Shown here: positions 39,784-54,700 of the stretch, in pieces
Layout of the letters: each line of letters begins with the position of its first letter
Position numbering within the stretch: the first letter of the stretch is position 1
NCBI RefSeq assembly: GCF_027887165.1
Contig: NC_077232.1
Coordinates: 16,131,755 to 16,195,754, forward strand
Source: Monodelphis domestica
Taxonomy: Eukaryota > Chordata > Mammalia > Didelphimorphia > Didelphidae
DNA: 64,000 nucleotides
Direction of reading: 5' to 3'
Translations under genes and position numbers: made by a program
The notes under the pieces: model-generated
Databases searched by the model: none
The model's input: only the letters and a program-made list of their open reading frames with translations
What the model was told of the DNA's origin: nothing

Positions 39784-42700
39784 AATTTAAACTGCTCTGG
39801 CTCAGGCTGCACCAGGCAGTAGTTAAAGGCCTTGGCCAAAGTGGCCTTCCTGAGTCTAAAGGAAAGGGAATCAGTCTTATCACTCATCATGAGACCTTCT
39901 CCAAGCTGAGTTCCAGTCCTCCACTGAACTCAATCTCCTGAACAAAGTTCCAAACAATCCTGAACTGACTTTTAGCCTCCTTTTAAAGCGAATTTTCTTT
40001 TATGTCACCTCCCCTAAATTTTTATGTCTACCAATCACAATAGATGCTTTTTTCCAGGACTGCGCATTCTTAGTTCTCACCACTCTTTAGTTCTCACCTT
40101 CTCTGGTTAGATTATATCTTCTGAGGTACTTCACACTTCTTTCTCAAGTTTACCTTTTGTGAGTTACTTGAACTTTTTGTGATTAATTTAACCTTTATAT
40201 GTACTTAACACCTTTTTGTATTAGATCTAAAAACAGATTTAGTTTAAGGTTCTAGCTTCACTATAAGGTATGAGTTAAGTACCTTCATTGTTCAATAAGG
40301 AGGTTACAACTTTATCTTCTCTTAAAGTATGTCTAAGTATGGATGGAGTAAGGTAAAGTTCCCAGGACATTCCTAATTCTGTTAGTCCAAGTATCTCCAT
40401 TGTTACAATAAGAAAATAGCTAAATCAAATCTTCTAAAGTACAGTCTGAATAGTTTTTAAGATTCACATCATATAAATCAAACAATAAACCAGGTGTAAA
40501 CAAGAAAAAAACTACCATAGTGGAAGACTAGCTCATGTTAAATTGAAATTAGATAATAAACAAACATAAAAAGTAACTGAAATAATTAAATAAAATATAA
40601 TTATTTATATATGCATATATATATGTTAAAAAAGAAAATTAAAATGTGTTTAAAAAGGCATGGCTAAATAGGGAGAGAGTAATTTCAGCTGAATGATGAG
40701 GTTGGAAACTGAAAATTACAATTTGATCTCAAATAATAAAACTAATATATTTTAGGAGGTTTATTAAATAATCATTTGAAATCAAGGAGTAAAGAGTATA
40801 CAAAATTAAAATACCATATGCCCATAGCTAGTAGCCATTTTTTAAGTCCCCACTCACCACCATCACTGCTGATTGCTGTATCATGCCCAAAATAAGAGAG
40901 AAGGAGCCTCAATGCCCACTCCCTTTATCCTTTGTGTACAGGAAGTACATAATTACAGTAAATCAGTGGGCTCCCAGGATAAGTAGTTCTTTTTTTAAGG
41001 TAACAGATTTTCAATTACACAAACCCCGCTGAGAGCCAAGGAAGAATAGTCTCTCTGATGGGTCTTATAAACATACCAACTTTGAAATCACAATAATTTG
41101 AGGAAAAGAGGACAGAACCAGTAATTGCTAGGCACATTGACAAAAAAACCAGTTGGAGGCAGTCCCTTTCGGCATAAGAGTATACATACAAAACAAATAC
41201 GTTCAACTCCACACAATTCAAATCACCACATCCCAAATTCAATCTGGATCTTCTGGTGCTGCATGTGGTCTGTGGAGGCATTTTCATGGTGCCTTTTCCA
41301 AATAGCTCACTTTCTAGATTTGGAGAGATATCAAGTTTCTTAACCTAAAATTATTCTCAAAATGAATTTAAATTTTGCAATTTAAAATGATTATACATTC
41401 TCTCCTGAAGGGAGTGATGAAAAACACAGGAATCACTTAGGAATACATGGCTTTGTTATGAGGTGTATGAATAAATTGGCAAGAGAAATCAAAAACATGA
41501 AAAAAAATCCAAATAAAAGAGAAAATAATTTGTCAATGAAATATATACTACCAAAGTCTTATGTATAAAAATTTCGAAGTAAAGGAACATAAAACTATAA
41601 TAGGTTGTTGAATCAGGGTCCAATTAAAGTAATGTCTATCCCACCAGTCTATAGGACAAAATGTAGGAATATTTCACTTTCCCATTTGCAGCCAAGACTA
41701 CCTGAAGTTGCCATACTATAAGAGAGAAAAAAGAAATGATAGGGAAGTGTCATTCCCTGGTCTGATTTTATGTATTTTTCTCAGAGATACTGGAGCCAGA
41801 ATAATTGATGTGTATGCATTTGATATAGAGTGTGTGTTATAAGGGAGTCCTGTGTCTTAACTTATGTCAAGTACCACAACATTGAGTCTCACACATGATC
41901 ACATGCTTGCGCTCTATGTGCAGAATGTCATCAATCCATGTAGGATTAGTTTGGTCTCTTTGACCTGGTGCTCAATTGGCAATATGTAAGTAGCTTTGTG
42001 CTTCTTTGGCACTGTGCAATGGATCTTTTTGTATTCCCTTCTCCTGGAATCAGACAGAATCATTAAGCAAAGTCCCATAATTTTTTTAAACAAACAATGG
42101 CATAATTTTTATAGCCTAAGAATTTTTGAGTATGCATTGACATTATAGCAAATATATTTTAAACTTACATTACTGCAAAATGAAAAAAGTTAAAGAAAAT
42201 CTTCTCAATAGTGGTGACATGTGCTTCAAATACAAAAAGGAGAGAAAAAATAAAACTGAAATAGCATATTGTACATGCAAGCAAAAACAATAATAAAGGA
42301 GTTTTAAAATTCAAAAATATATAGCTTTTAATCACTGACACATTGTGTCAGCTAAGGAAAGGTAGAATACAAAGGTTCTCACCCAAAAATGAGATGCACC
42401 TCCTTTTTAACTTTACCACTCTGTGAATGCAAATAATTTTCAGTATAAAACAGTAATACAGTAGATAATGCACATTCAAAGAAGTACCAAAGTCCCCAAA
42501 ATTCACAATACCCCAGTTAATTACAATAGGAAACAAACCCATGATCATATTTCCCATAAGTTGCTGTATGACAAAAAAAAACCAATAAACTGATAGATAT
42601 AAATTTTTACAAGACAGCAAATCTTTCAACCTTGACAAATATATTTTTAAACAAAGTAAAACTTATTTGGGTTTTGAACATCATCAAGAAATCTAGATTG

Positions 42701-45700
42701 TTCTAGTGGAAGTAAAATAACTTGAAGAGGTTTTTCAGGATCTCTTCGTTTTGGCTTCCTGATTCATAGAAACACCTTGGTAGCAACATTTCTTTGTTTC
42801 TCTACCTTTAATACAGCATTCTTTAAAATATAAATATAAAAAAAAAAAACCTCATCCATTCAGAAACCACTAGTTAATTAAAATTATTTCTGAAAACCCC
42901 TTAGAATAGCCATTAAATTCTTAGCTTATTAAATTCTCTAAAAGATTGTTAGCCAGGTTGAGTCCATCCAATATCTATGTGACCATTAACAAATGAAAAA
43001 TGGGGGGGAAACTGTTTATGAGCTTTTACAATATTTTACAATATTTTGTTCAGTAGCCATAGGGGAAAGGTAACAGAATATATCTAATAGTTAAAACACA
43101 GTAAATTAAAATGATTCAGTGTAACAGAACAGTATCAAATTAATATTTGAACTTAAAATAACAAAATTAAATCTTAAAAAAAATAATCAGCAAAATACAA
43201 TTAAAAACAGAGACTTCTATAAAACATTGGAGTCTGAAAAGGCTCAAAAATTTCACCTCCAGTCTCTTTAAGATCCTTTTTTTTTTTATCCATTAAGATT
43301 CCATTTATCAGTAATGTGGGATCTCCCATAGCAAGGGAGAACATGGGTTTTAGGAATCTCAATCTGGACAGACCCAAATAGCAAAGAGTTGCAGGGAGAT
43401 GAATTTGTCCCCTGAATCTCAGGTAAGATAAGTAAAAGAATCAGTGCACTCATGAATGGTAGAAGCTGTCTGAAATAGGCAATTCACTTCTGGCAAATTG
43501 TATTTTTATAAAAAAAAAATCTAAGAAAATTTTGTTTGGGATGAATTTCAGAAAAGAAGCTTGCTAACTCCTTGAAACCAGAGAATGAACTCGTTGAAGA
43601 AGGATGCTTGCGGAAACCTTCACTGCATTGAGAAGATCCAAAATGAACTTTTGTGTGTAATCAATTGAACAGAAGAGGGTTGAACATTTATTGTAAATGT
43701 ATACTTTTTTGCCAAAGGGGACTGCCCCCAAATTTGGCTTTTTGTCAATGCACCTAACAAAACATTGGTTTTGCTTTCTCTCTTTTTTATTTCCCTTTTA
43801 TCTTCAACTGTTGTAATTTCCTCTTAGAAAGTGAAATATTGTATACATCTGTAGTTAGAAGTTTTTAGGGGTACAAGATGATTATGTTAAATGATCAATG
43901 GGGAGACAAGTCTCCCAATGATCATCAGGGGACATTGTGAAGATTGGATCTGTCTCTCCCCTGATTGTAACAATGAAGGAATTTAGATCTTCCTTGATTG
44001 TAGAGATTAAATTGTAATCCCCAATCTATTTTTTTAGATTTAATCCCCCAAATTGAAAACACAATACTTAAAGTTGAGTGGGAAGATCTGCCCATGATAG
44101 GTCTAATCACCAAAGGTGTAAATATCACACTTAATCATGAAGTAGGAGGAATGTGACCCATGTGTGCAATAGTGCCTAATGTATCAAAATCAACTAACTG
44201 CCTTCTGGGAAGTCCTAGAGCAGATCTTTAACTGTGATTGGTAGACATGGAATTAGGGGAAGTGATGCAAGAAAAAAAGGTCTTGAAAAGAAAGGGACAA
44301 GGACCTGAATGAGGTTCTTCTGGGAGTTTAAAAGAGATACACTTGGAGTGGAGCCTCCTGTAAGAAGCCATTCTACTAGAATTGAGGCTGAGTAAGAATC
44401 TGCTGATTGAACTGATACATGGTGCGTGTAAAGCCTGACTTCTTTTCCTTGGCCTTTCTGAAGGCATCAGTCTCTGGAAAAAGAACATCATCTTGAGACT
44501 CCTTTCCCCTGGCTGGGGCCTTAGAATTCCTACCTGGCTCAAAGGAAGCCAGAGCTCTCTCTCTGACTCTCTACTTCTTTCTCTCTTCCTTAATATTTTC
44601 TCTCTGTTGTAAAATAAACTACCATGAATTCCATTCTGACTTTGTAATTCATTTTTGGGACTTAGGAATTAAATCCCTGGCGACCAATTAAATATATTTA
44701 GTCCAACCATAAATTTAACAATCCCAAGGTTGTGTCAAGGAAGCTCATCCCCTCCCCCTTCCTGAGTAACTTTACATGTCCATCAAACATTCCTGACACA
44801 CCACAGTTGTGCCAGGTTTGCTTTGGCTTCTGTTGGTGTATGTTCTGTGGAGTAGCGTTAGAGGCTCCCTTGGGCAGTCTGGGCACAGAACTGGGGGAGC
44901 AGCAGCTTTCACTCTTCCCACATGGCTACTACCCCACCTGACCGGACTCAATCCATTTTAAACCAAGAGTCATTAGGACCAAAGGGATCTTTACCAGCCC
45001 TGTGTCTACCTGACTTTCCCCACAGGTGCTACAGCAGGGACCGGCTCAGAGTCACTCATTAAATTCATTTTGAGGGTGCTTCCAGGCTGTGCATTAGGGC
45101 CCAAAGGAACTCCCTGACTCCAAACCCACAAATTTGAAAACACATGGCTGTTCCAGGGGAAGGGATTTAACTCCATTTTTCTTTCCCTTTTCCTTATCCC
45201 CCCCCCCCACAACATTCCTTAAACTTGGCCTAAGAGGGAGTGTTCTTTGAAAATTTGTTCTTTTGAAACTGCATTTTTCTCTCTCCCTCCCCCACACTCA
45301 AACTTTGCTTGTAGACTTCCTAGCTTCCTTTGCATGTCTAAAGCCACATTTTACTTGGGAGGGCCCATCTTCCATTAGCATTTTAAAAGTCACTCTGCCA
45401 TTATTTTTTTAGTATTTAAAAGACAATTATTTTTGTCCTTCCCTTTAGCTGACTACTTGCTTAGATAGGTCTACCCACAGAGCTTTCTACTCTACATGCG
45501 TTTATAGCTCCCCCCTCTGTCGAGAATTGAAACTGCAGGGGAAAAATTACTGCTACTAGTGATCTAAAATCATGCTATTAAATTGAATACATTTAAATAA
45601 AAGGATTATTAACAGGAAATATTACTAATATTGAATTTAAATTAAAACCAAATTTCTAAATTTGAACAAAGACAACATTAAATAAAATTAATTACATGCA

Positions 45701-48700
45701 ATATTAGTAATAATTTTAGAACACAATAGTATTAATAATACTATTAATTACTAATGGTTATTATTGATTATTGATACTTGCTATGATATACGGTTACTAA
45801 TTATCAATAATGGTGTATGGGGTGTTCAGGGAGGGGTAGTATCTCTGGTATGGAGGGCTTTTCATGCCCTTCTAGGGCAGCTCTCCAGCCTCTGACCCTC
45901 ACCTGACACCCAGCTCTCACTTGTGGCTCCCAGTAGCTGCTAGCATGCGGCCGCGGCCACACCCCAGGCAACGGCTTCGACAGGCCAGCTAAACCTTGTG
46001 AGGGTAGCCATTGGGTCATCGTGGACCCCTGGTGAACCAGGGCTTTGCTCACCCAGCATGTGAAGACTTCTTTGGCTGAACAGACGGAAGAAACCAATAA
46101 GAAGGTTCAACGGCTGAGATGGTGATGCAGCAAGGCACTGTGGAGTGCTTAGGGCGTGTTGGAGCACAAAAGACAACACGGCCATCCAATGCAGCTGAGG
46201 AAGTCTCCAGATGTAATGACTTTTCATGCCACTGGACCCAGGCTTCCAACGCCAAGAGAGTGGGACTGTCTCTGTGCATCGACTTTTCCACTTAAATCTT
46301 CATGCACAAGTGTCTTTGTGCACAAAAATGCACAAAGACAATAGTCATCCTCGATTACCGAGAGACAACTACTAATTATCAATAACAATATCTATAATAA
46401 ATGCATATTATTAATTACTAATAACATCATTAATAATTATTATAATAAATGCATACTGTTATCGGTTATTAATAGCAACAATTAATAAACTAAATACACA
46501 TTCATTATTGATATTATTGCTGTGCTATAATTACTGTTTCCTTACATTAGGTTTTTTTTTTGTTTTAAACCTTCTCTTATTGCCTTCCATAATAACATTG
46601 AAGAACTTTGTGTCTCCATTTTTTTTTAAGTTCTAAGGACTCTTCATTGTTTAAGCTGCTGATTTAGCAATACTCAAACCAGCTTAATTAAGACATACAG
46701 ACTAGACAATAATGGGAAATACTGCAACACATCAAAGGAAATCAGGAAATATTCCTCCTGACTCAGCCCTGTATAAACTTTTAAATAACTGGAGTGATCC
46801 AAATTTGCCTAAGGAGAATTGGATGACAAAGAAAGAAGCTAGAAAGCTTTGTAAGGCATGGAGGGACATATCTTTTACCTGGCCAAAATATGGCTCTTTT
46901 GACTTCAAGATCGTAAAAGATTTGAAGTTAGCTATTAAAAACAAAGAGTCCAAAGATTATAAATAATGGTACTTATTGGCCTATTTTGTGGATAAATCCA
47001 CTATTCCCTCCAGTAAGGAAACTTTGGAACCAAACCATTCTAGCTTAACTCCTTCAGTGAAATCTAGCAAGGAACATGCTCTGTCATCCCACTTGACCTG
47101 TGAGGAGGTTTCTCCTCATACTGACCCAAACCAGGACTTGAACCCTTCAGCTCCTCTCCTTGTCACTCCTCCCATCCCCTTTCCTCCCAATCCAACTCTC
47201 TACCCTCCTATATCCACCCATCTCCCCTATCCCTACACATACCATCCCTACTTCAAACCTTTTCTGTACCAACCTTACTGTAACCCCACTAGACCTTACC
47301 CATCCTACTCCTCTTCATCCTGTACCCTATCCCACCCCCCTTCCTCTCCACCACAGCCCTGCCCCTGATCTTTTCACTCTACCTCCCCACCTGCTGACCA
47401 GCTTCATTCCACCACCCCACCCCCTTCCCCTACCAGCCTCACTACAACCCACTCCATTGAACTCCAGAATACAGGCCAAGCAGCAGTTGCCACAGATGAT
47501 TCAAATAAAGGTCTTTCCCCTATAAGAGTTGTCCCTACATATAACAGACATGGAGATTTAGTCAACATTAGACATCATACAGCCTTTTCTCCACAGGACA
47601 TTGAGAGATTCAAAGAAAAAACACCTTCATATGAAGCTGAGCCTGTGGTGGTGATAAAGAAGTTTGAAAGCATTTTTCACACATATGATCCCGCATGGCT
47701 TGATGTAGAAGATTTGCTCCAGGCCTTGATAACAGAAAGGGAAAGGAATAAGATTCTTTCTCTTATTAATCAGCCCCAAGGAGAGGGAACAGTTCATTGG
47801 CCAACTGAAGATCCCAAATGGGACCCAAATTCAGAGCAAGATTACTTACAAATATGCCAGGCTAGAAGTGCATTGATAAAAACTATGAAAACATAGGCCT
47901 GGTAAATAGACTAAATTTGAAAAATCTTAAGCAAGAAGGTAGCGAAAATCCCACCCAATTCATGGATAGGCTTATCGAGCTAGGAGGAAAATATATTGAG
48001 CTTGATCTGGATAGGGAACGGGACCTTAGACAAATCAGAATGCAATTTGTCAAGAACCGTTGTAAAGTAGTTAGGAATTATTTTATGACTAGCTGTCCAA
48101 ATTGGCCTACTATGGACCATGAAGAATTGAAGAGTGGCAGCTTATACTTTTGAGGGACATAAGGAAAAGGAGAAGGAGAACACTGATTTAGTAGAAGCAT
48201 TAAGGAAGGAAATAAAGGAATTAAGGTCTAAACAAGGTGAGAAGGATAAGGAGAATTCTACTTTAGTAGAGACATTGAGGAAGGAAATAAAAGAATTAAT
48301 TGAAACAGTTGTGAAGGTAAAGCAAGGAGAGATCATAGCTCCCTTACAAGAATGCACAAAGCAACCACTAACATGTTATTTTTGTGGGGAAATTGGTCAT
48401 GTGATTATGAATTGTAAGAAGAGGAATCAGGAAAATAGGAATAGAAGTTTCAGGTATAGTCATATTGATAGGAGGTATAGTTATTCAAATGAGGAAACTC
48501 AAAACTCACACCCAAACACCTGTACTCAATGTGGGAACTCCCCTCAGCTTAGGAGACCCCAGAGGTGTGGACAAAGGGATTGTGATGACTGATGGTACTT
48601 GGAAGGGGAAGGAACCTCAAAGAGCCTGCAAGTGAATTTTAAGCCTTCTCAGACCTCATTGCCTTATTGATGTTAACTGTTGCAGTTTGTTCCCCTCCCC

Positions 48701-51700
48701 AGAAAGAAGAAGTCTCTGTAACTATTCTAAATACAAGATATATGTAATTTAATGTTAACTGATTTATGAGTTATCAAAATTGAAATATTCTGATAAATTA
48801 TCTTAATTTGTACCTCCCCTATGACTATGATTGTATTGAAGAATATCATTGTAAAAGCCCATGAACAACATTTTGTTCTTTTTTGCCTTTGTTAATTGTC
48901 ACACAGAGCTGATGGATGAAGTCCATCAAATTGCTTTTAACCTCTATAATAGTTTTGGAGAATTTAATTGTCTAATAATTTAAATTCATTTTAATGAGTA
49001 TTCAGACATGGTTTTCAGATATTTGGGAGCATCCCTACCTCTGACTGATCACTTATTTGGCTGCTTCTTGAGTTGTTTGTAACAAGAGGTCTATGTGGAG
49101 TTGAAGTAAAGTTAAATGGCATTGTTGTATTTTCCCATCTCTGCATTTTTTGTAAATGTAATGGATGATGTATCTGAAATGATTTTCACTTTTTAGTCCT
49201 CGGCTCCACGTGAAAATGGTGGGGACATATTGGGGACAGTTCTGCCCAAGTGGCTTAGTTACCTGTGATGTGTTATAATCTCATCCAGTAATTGGGAATG
49301 AATTTTCCTGTGAAGCTTTGTAGCTTTGAAATGGATTTATTATATTTGTAACTCTTCATCAACTATATAGAGGTTTTTTCTCCCACCAAATTTTGGAATG
49401 ATGGTAATAATAGACTTTGTTAATAATATATTTGCCAAAGTCGAAAGATTGGCTAAATCTGTAGAACTTATGACAAGTATTCATGATTTCAAATGGTTTT
49501 ACATGTCATACAGCAAGTCATGTGAATCCTAATGATAGTGGGTTTGTTTGTTTATTGTCATTAATGGGCTCTTATAATTTTGGGGATTTTGGTACTTTTT
49601 AGAATCTGCACTAGTTGTTGTACTACTGTTTTTAAAAGACTTTTACCTGATAGAAAAATTATGTACACTCACACTGTGGATCCTGACCAAGTTAAGAATG
49701 ATATACATTTTATTTTTAAGTGAGCACCTTTTGTGTTGTGCTTCTACACAGCTAACACATTGTCACATGGAATGTGAACAGTGAAATTGTGAAGGATACT
49801 TGAAGGATAAAGTTTACAGTATAACTTTAGAGTATCTATTAGCCCTAATAATATGCATACCCAAAAGGTTTTTGACTATGGAAACCTGCCATTTATTGAT
49901 AAATGTTATGGGACTTTGTGTAATGATTATGTCTGATTCCAGGAGAAGGGAACAAAAGAGTCACTATACAGTGTCAAGTAGTACGAGGTCAGAACAAACC
50001 AAATCCAATCCAGGGAGGATTGTTGAACTTCTATGCCAATACAAAAGGACTTGAACCTAGTGTGAGAATCGAGGTTGTGGTGCTTGACATATGTTAAGAC
50101 ACAGGACTTCCTTGAACCACACTACATGTGCAATACTTTGAGTCAAGTGTGTCAGGTTGGCTATCATCCTGGCTCCCCCTATCTCTGACAGTGAAAGTAT
50201 AATCAGACCAGGGAATGAATTTTCCCATTTGCTGCAGAAACCTAGTCCTTTCTCTCATCTAGTTTAGCAATTTTCTGTAGTCCTGGCTGCAAAAGGGTAA
50301 AGTTCTGTATTGCTGCTATTGTCCTATGGGCTTGTGAGACATAAGACACTTTAATTGGTCGTTATTGTGATTCAAGAACCTATTACAGGTTTATTATTTT
50401 TTACTCAGAACTTTATACACATGAGATTTTTATTTTATTTTTTATCATTTCTGTATTTCTTATTTTGATACAGAATTTAATTAATTTTTACTCTTTTATT
50501 TGGGTTTTTTGGGGGGTGGTTTGTTTTGTTTTCTTTTGACAATTGTTTCATATACCTCATAACTCAGTCATGTATCCCAGTGTGATTCTGGTGTTGGTCA
50601 ACACCCTCCTCAGGGGGGATTGTGTAATTATCCTAAAATACAAGGATTAAAATTTTTTTTTGAGAAATTTTAGGAAAAGAAACTTGCCAACACTCAAAAT
50701 CAAGAAAGTGGTTCCTTTTGGAGAAGATGCTGTAAAGATGCCTGAAGAAGCTAACACTGCATCAAAAGATCCAGAATGAACTTTGGCATATAATAAACTG
50801 AATTGAAGGGGATTGAACATATTTACTCTGAATATAAACCCTTATATCAAAGGGGACTGCCCCCTAATTGGCATTTTGTCAATGTGTCTATTGATCAGTT
50901 TTTGTATTTGACCCCTATCTCTAACTATTGTAACTCCCTCTTAGAAAAATGCAATATTGTATGTACTTTTAGCTGGAAGGTATTTAGAGTTATAAGATAG
51001 TTATATTTAAATGATCCATTGGGGGAATGGGTCTCCCAAAGGGGGATAGAGTTTCAAGGAAGTTCATCCCCTCCACCTTCCTGAGTAACTTTACCTGTCC
51101 ATCAAACATTCCTGACATACCACAGTTGCCACAGGTTTGCCTTGGCTTGGGTCAGTGTATGTTCTGTACGTCAATAAAAGTTAAGGTTTGGGGTAGAACT
51201 GGGGAGACCAACGAGGGAAAGGAAAGACCCATGAGAAGACCATGGGAGAAGCGTGAGGAGAAGAGACAGTGCAGGAGGTGAGAGGAACTGAGAAAGGAAC
51301 TGGCAGGCTAGGCTCCATGTAGCCAGGTTACTTAGGAATGATTGTCTGCCCTTCATAATAAACTTTATAAAATATATATGTCTGGGTAGCAAGAAATAAT
51401 AGTAATTATAATTATTACAAGGTACAGTGTTCAGAAGAAATAGGAAAGAGAGAAAGTGTAGGCATAGAATGTTGTTTCTAGTTAAAACTTGTTAATTAAT
51501 TAATTTGTTTGTTACATCAAAATGCTCAGTGAAATCCTTCCTTGACTCTTCTTCCCTCACTAGAAATGACATTCTTTGACAAGAAGATGTATGTATACAT
51601 AAAACTATGTTACTTATTTTTACTTACATCATACCTCTACTGGTTGACGCAGATAAGTCATTCTTCAAAAAGTATTTTGTTGCTGTTTAGAGTGTTCTCT

Positions 51701-54700
51701 TGATTCTGCTTGTTTCACTCTTCATATTTTCATGTAGGCTTTTCCATGCTTTTCCAAAATTAATCTGCCTGTCCTTACTTATCATACAGTAGCATTCCTG
51801 ATCAATCATTTGCCATAAATTCTTTTTTATGGAGTAGAACCAAGATTTTCATTTTTACTTTTATAGCAAAGCTTTTTCTCTTACATCCAAATATCTTCTA
51901 GTTTATCAATTTTCTTTTGTCTTATTCTTTGCTCTTTTTTCTTTTTGTTTCTTCATTTTATACCTATGCAATAATACCTAATTTCTGGGAGAGGTTAAAT
52001 TCTTTTAGTATATTTATTTAAATAATTAATTTAGAATATTTTTCCATAGTTACATGATTCATTTTCTTTCCCTCCCTCCCATAGTTAGGCATATAATGTT
52101 GATAGAGGTGTCAGACATGAGATACACTTGTGGACCACAAAACATACTCAACTCATTGGACTCACAACAATTTATTTTACACCCCAAGATGGTGAGAGAG
52201 AGGGTAAAGCATAATTCTAGCACAGTGAGAATCATCATCAAAGACAGGAGCCCCTGTGGAAATCACTGCGAAAATCAAGTACCAAAGAAGTCAAAAAGAA
52301 GTAAAATCAGATGGTTATCTAATTCTGATTTCTGTCTGATTTTTCCATTGGAGCAAGCACCAATCTAGTTCCTTCTAGTTCTGCTTCATTTAAGGGCTGG
52401 AAGTTGATGTATTTTCCTAGTCTGAGACTCATATTCTGGCCCGACTAATATAGGAGACATACTGAATGTCATTGTTGCCACAGCAGATTCATTTTAAGTA
52501 ATTCTTTGAACATCTTTATTATTTGTTTCAGGTAATAAATTGCATAGAACAAAGACATGAGGTTCATTTAAATCAAAGTTTCTTGGGGAAAGAATATAGT
52601 TTACATTGAAAGAAATAAGTAAAAGCCCTTGCAGTGAGTTTTCTTTAGTTTATATAACAAATAATGTTTTCAAAACTGGAGTGGGGGCTCCAAGATGAGC
52701 CATTAGTTAATATTAGAAATGATGCACTTTAATTAACTGCAGAGGAAATATCAGAATATACTTTATTTCCTAGAGCTTAGGATGAAATGAGGTTCATTTA
52801 AACCATTTCCCCCCTTCTACATATGGAAAGTGGATCCTAGATATGTCAACTGACTTGTCCATGTTCTCTCACAACTCTTAGAGGTCAGAGACTTTGTTCA
52901 CTTCCACATCCCAAGAAGACAACTTGAGAACTCCAAGGCCAGGACTCTTCTCAGTAAGCCACATTATAGCCTTTGAACCCTAAAGGAGTCAGAAAAGCTT
53001 TACCTAGAGTATTGGGTCTGGTTCAGGAAAAACTGACTTAAACTAGGCCTCAGACACTTGCTTTCTAGCCATGTGACTCTGGGCAAGTCACTGAAGCAGA
53101 TTCTCATCACAACCCAGAGTTCCTGTGAGGATAAAGTGACAAATCGCCTCAAAAAAGTATGTAAATGCCAGACATTATTGTTACTGTACTCACAGTCATT
53201 GCTATTGACATAATAGCTACTCAATCCTCCTTAAGGTCCTATTTGAATTGGAACTTCAGCTTCCAGCTAGAGCAAGGGAAACCCCACAGTATTTGGGTCC
53301 GAATTTCCTTCAACTGTCTCCAAAAATTTATACAAGCCAAAGTCCAGAATATCGAAAACTAGACTGTGATAAGAGGGAAATTTAGAGAAATAATAAAGAT
53401 GAAAAATATAGCATTTATATGACTCTTTAAGGTGTGCAAAACACTTTTTGAACATTAGGTCCTCCTTGCCAAGAAAAAACAAAACTCCGGGAGGCAGGGC
53501 TATTATTGGCTTCATTTTACAGATGAGAAAACTGAGACTGAGATGACGTTCAGTGAGGTGACCAGGGTCACACAGCTAGGAAGGGCCCTGGGGCAGAAGT
53601 ACAATCAGTTTTCCTTACTCTGACTACACAACTATATGTCACCACCACACTGACACTTAGTCGGCATTCCTAGGTTCAAAAAGAACCAGGAATATGCTCT
53701 GCCATAGAATGCTCAAACACTCCTGTGAGATCACTAGTATGGACATGGCTAATCCTATTTTACAGGAAAGGAAACTGAGGTTCAGAAAAATTAGGCTATG
53801 GGCAAATAGATATGAAACAGCAAAGGCAGGATCTTCAGCCACAGCTCTTCTCAGTCCCAGTCCAAAAGTCCAAAGGAGGAAGTTCTGAAAGGTGACGTTG
53901 GTGGTAGGAAAGGGATCAGTTATGAGGGAATTTGTGATTGTGTGAGCAACTCTGGGGTCAGAAAAGGATGAAGAAACTTTGAGATCAGCCTAAGTTCCTC
54001 TACAAATGCCTCAATGACAGGGAAGCAGTGTTGAGAGGAGGTATTCACAGCAAGGATCAGGATGCTCCAGGAGCAAACAGAGAGGGCAAAGAACAAAGAT
54101 GATGGAGTCCAGGCCACTGGAGGTGGAAACATCCAATTTCACAGGTAGGAGCAGCAGAAAATTCCATAGGTGGGAATCTTGATTCATGGAGAACAGAAGA
54201 AAAGTAGTTTGGTACTCCCATTCCCATCTCTTTTCCTTCTCTCCTCTTCTCTTGTAATGACCCTATTTCCCAGCATCCATAGGGAGTCTTGGGCAGATTA
54301 GTCTTCCTGTGCACCGAAAGGAAAAAGATTTCCTGATATGTTTGCTGATAGTTTGTGAGCAAATCCTGAGATATTCAGGGGCCTGGGTGCAAAATGGGGA
54401 AGTAGATGTGAGCAGTGCATGACTAAGAATGAAAGCGACTGTTAACAAAGAATTTCAGGAAACCTGAGACAATTTGCTCTTTGTTTCATTGAAAAACAGC
54501 CAATAATGGAAGGAGCTTTCTCTGAGGAACAGGGAAGCATGTGTGTGATATGAGACTGTCAGGATGACTTCCAGGTAATGCGGTGGTGTCAGCAGCTCTC
54601 CTTTGAAGTAGTTTCTCTCCTCTTTATGCCTCAGTAACTGGTACTTGGGATGGAGAAGGCATGAAGATGGTAACCTATAAGACAAACAGGAACCTCATGC

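Larger units (their letters stand above)
44731..51419 (+). mobile_element. Gag-only class I ERV in unit 2
   Basis: Flanked by the 4-bp direct repeat AGGT (44727-44730 and 51420-51423); the uninterrupted site is seen in unit 1 at 11357-11366. The 3' LTR is 51050-51419, about 370 bp, of a different type from the 961-bp LTR of the ERV at 11367. Only the first about 123 bp of the 5' LTR are recognisable. The inside has a gag with matrix, proline-rich, capsid and zinc-knuckle parts, no pol, and the shared 3' non-coding block. It is broken (about two breaks in gag, pol absent) and was probably a non-autonomous element. Confidence 0.85.

Noticed and set aside
41015-41287. 90-codon minus-strand ORF with a hydrophobic segment, first thought to be an MS4A exon
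   Set aside because: Its DNA matches the ERV segment between polypurine tracts (tatgccgaaagggactgcc), so it is retroelement DNA.
45804-46344. Several 60-97-codon ORFs in the GC-rich block
   Set aside because: GC-rich DNA lacks stops by chance; no domain or conserved motif on either strand.
47160-47525. Pro-rich ORF in a second frame
   Set aside because: Overlaps the proline-rich part of the gag of the gag-only ERV; base composition alone opens both frames.
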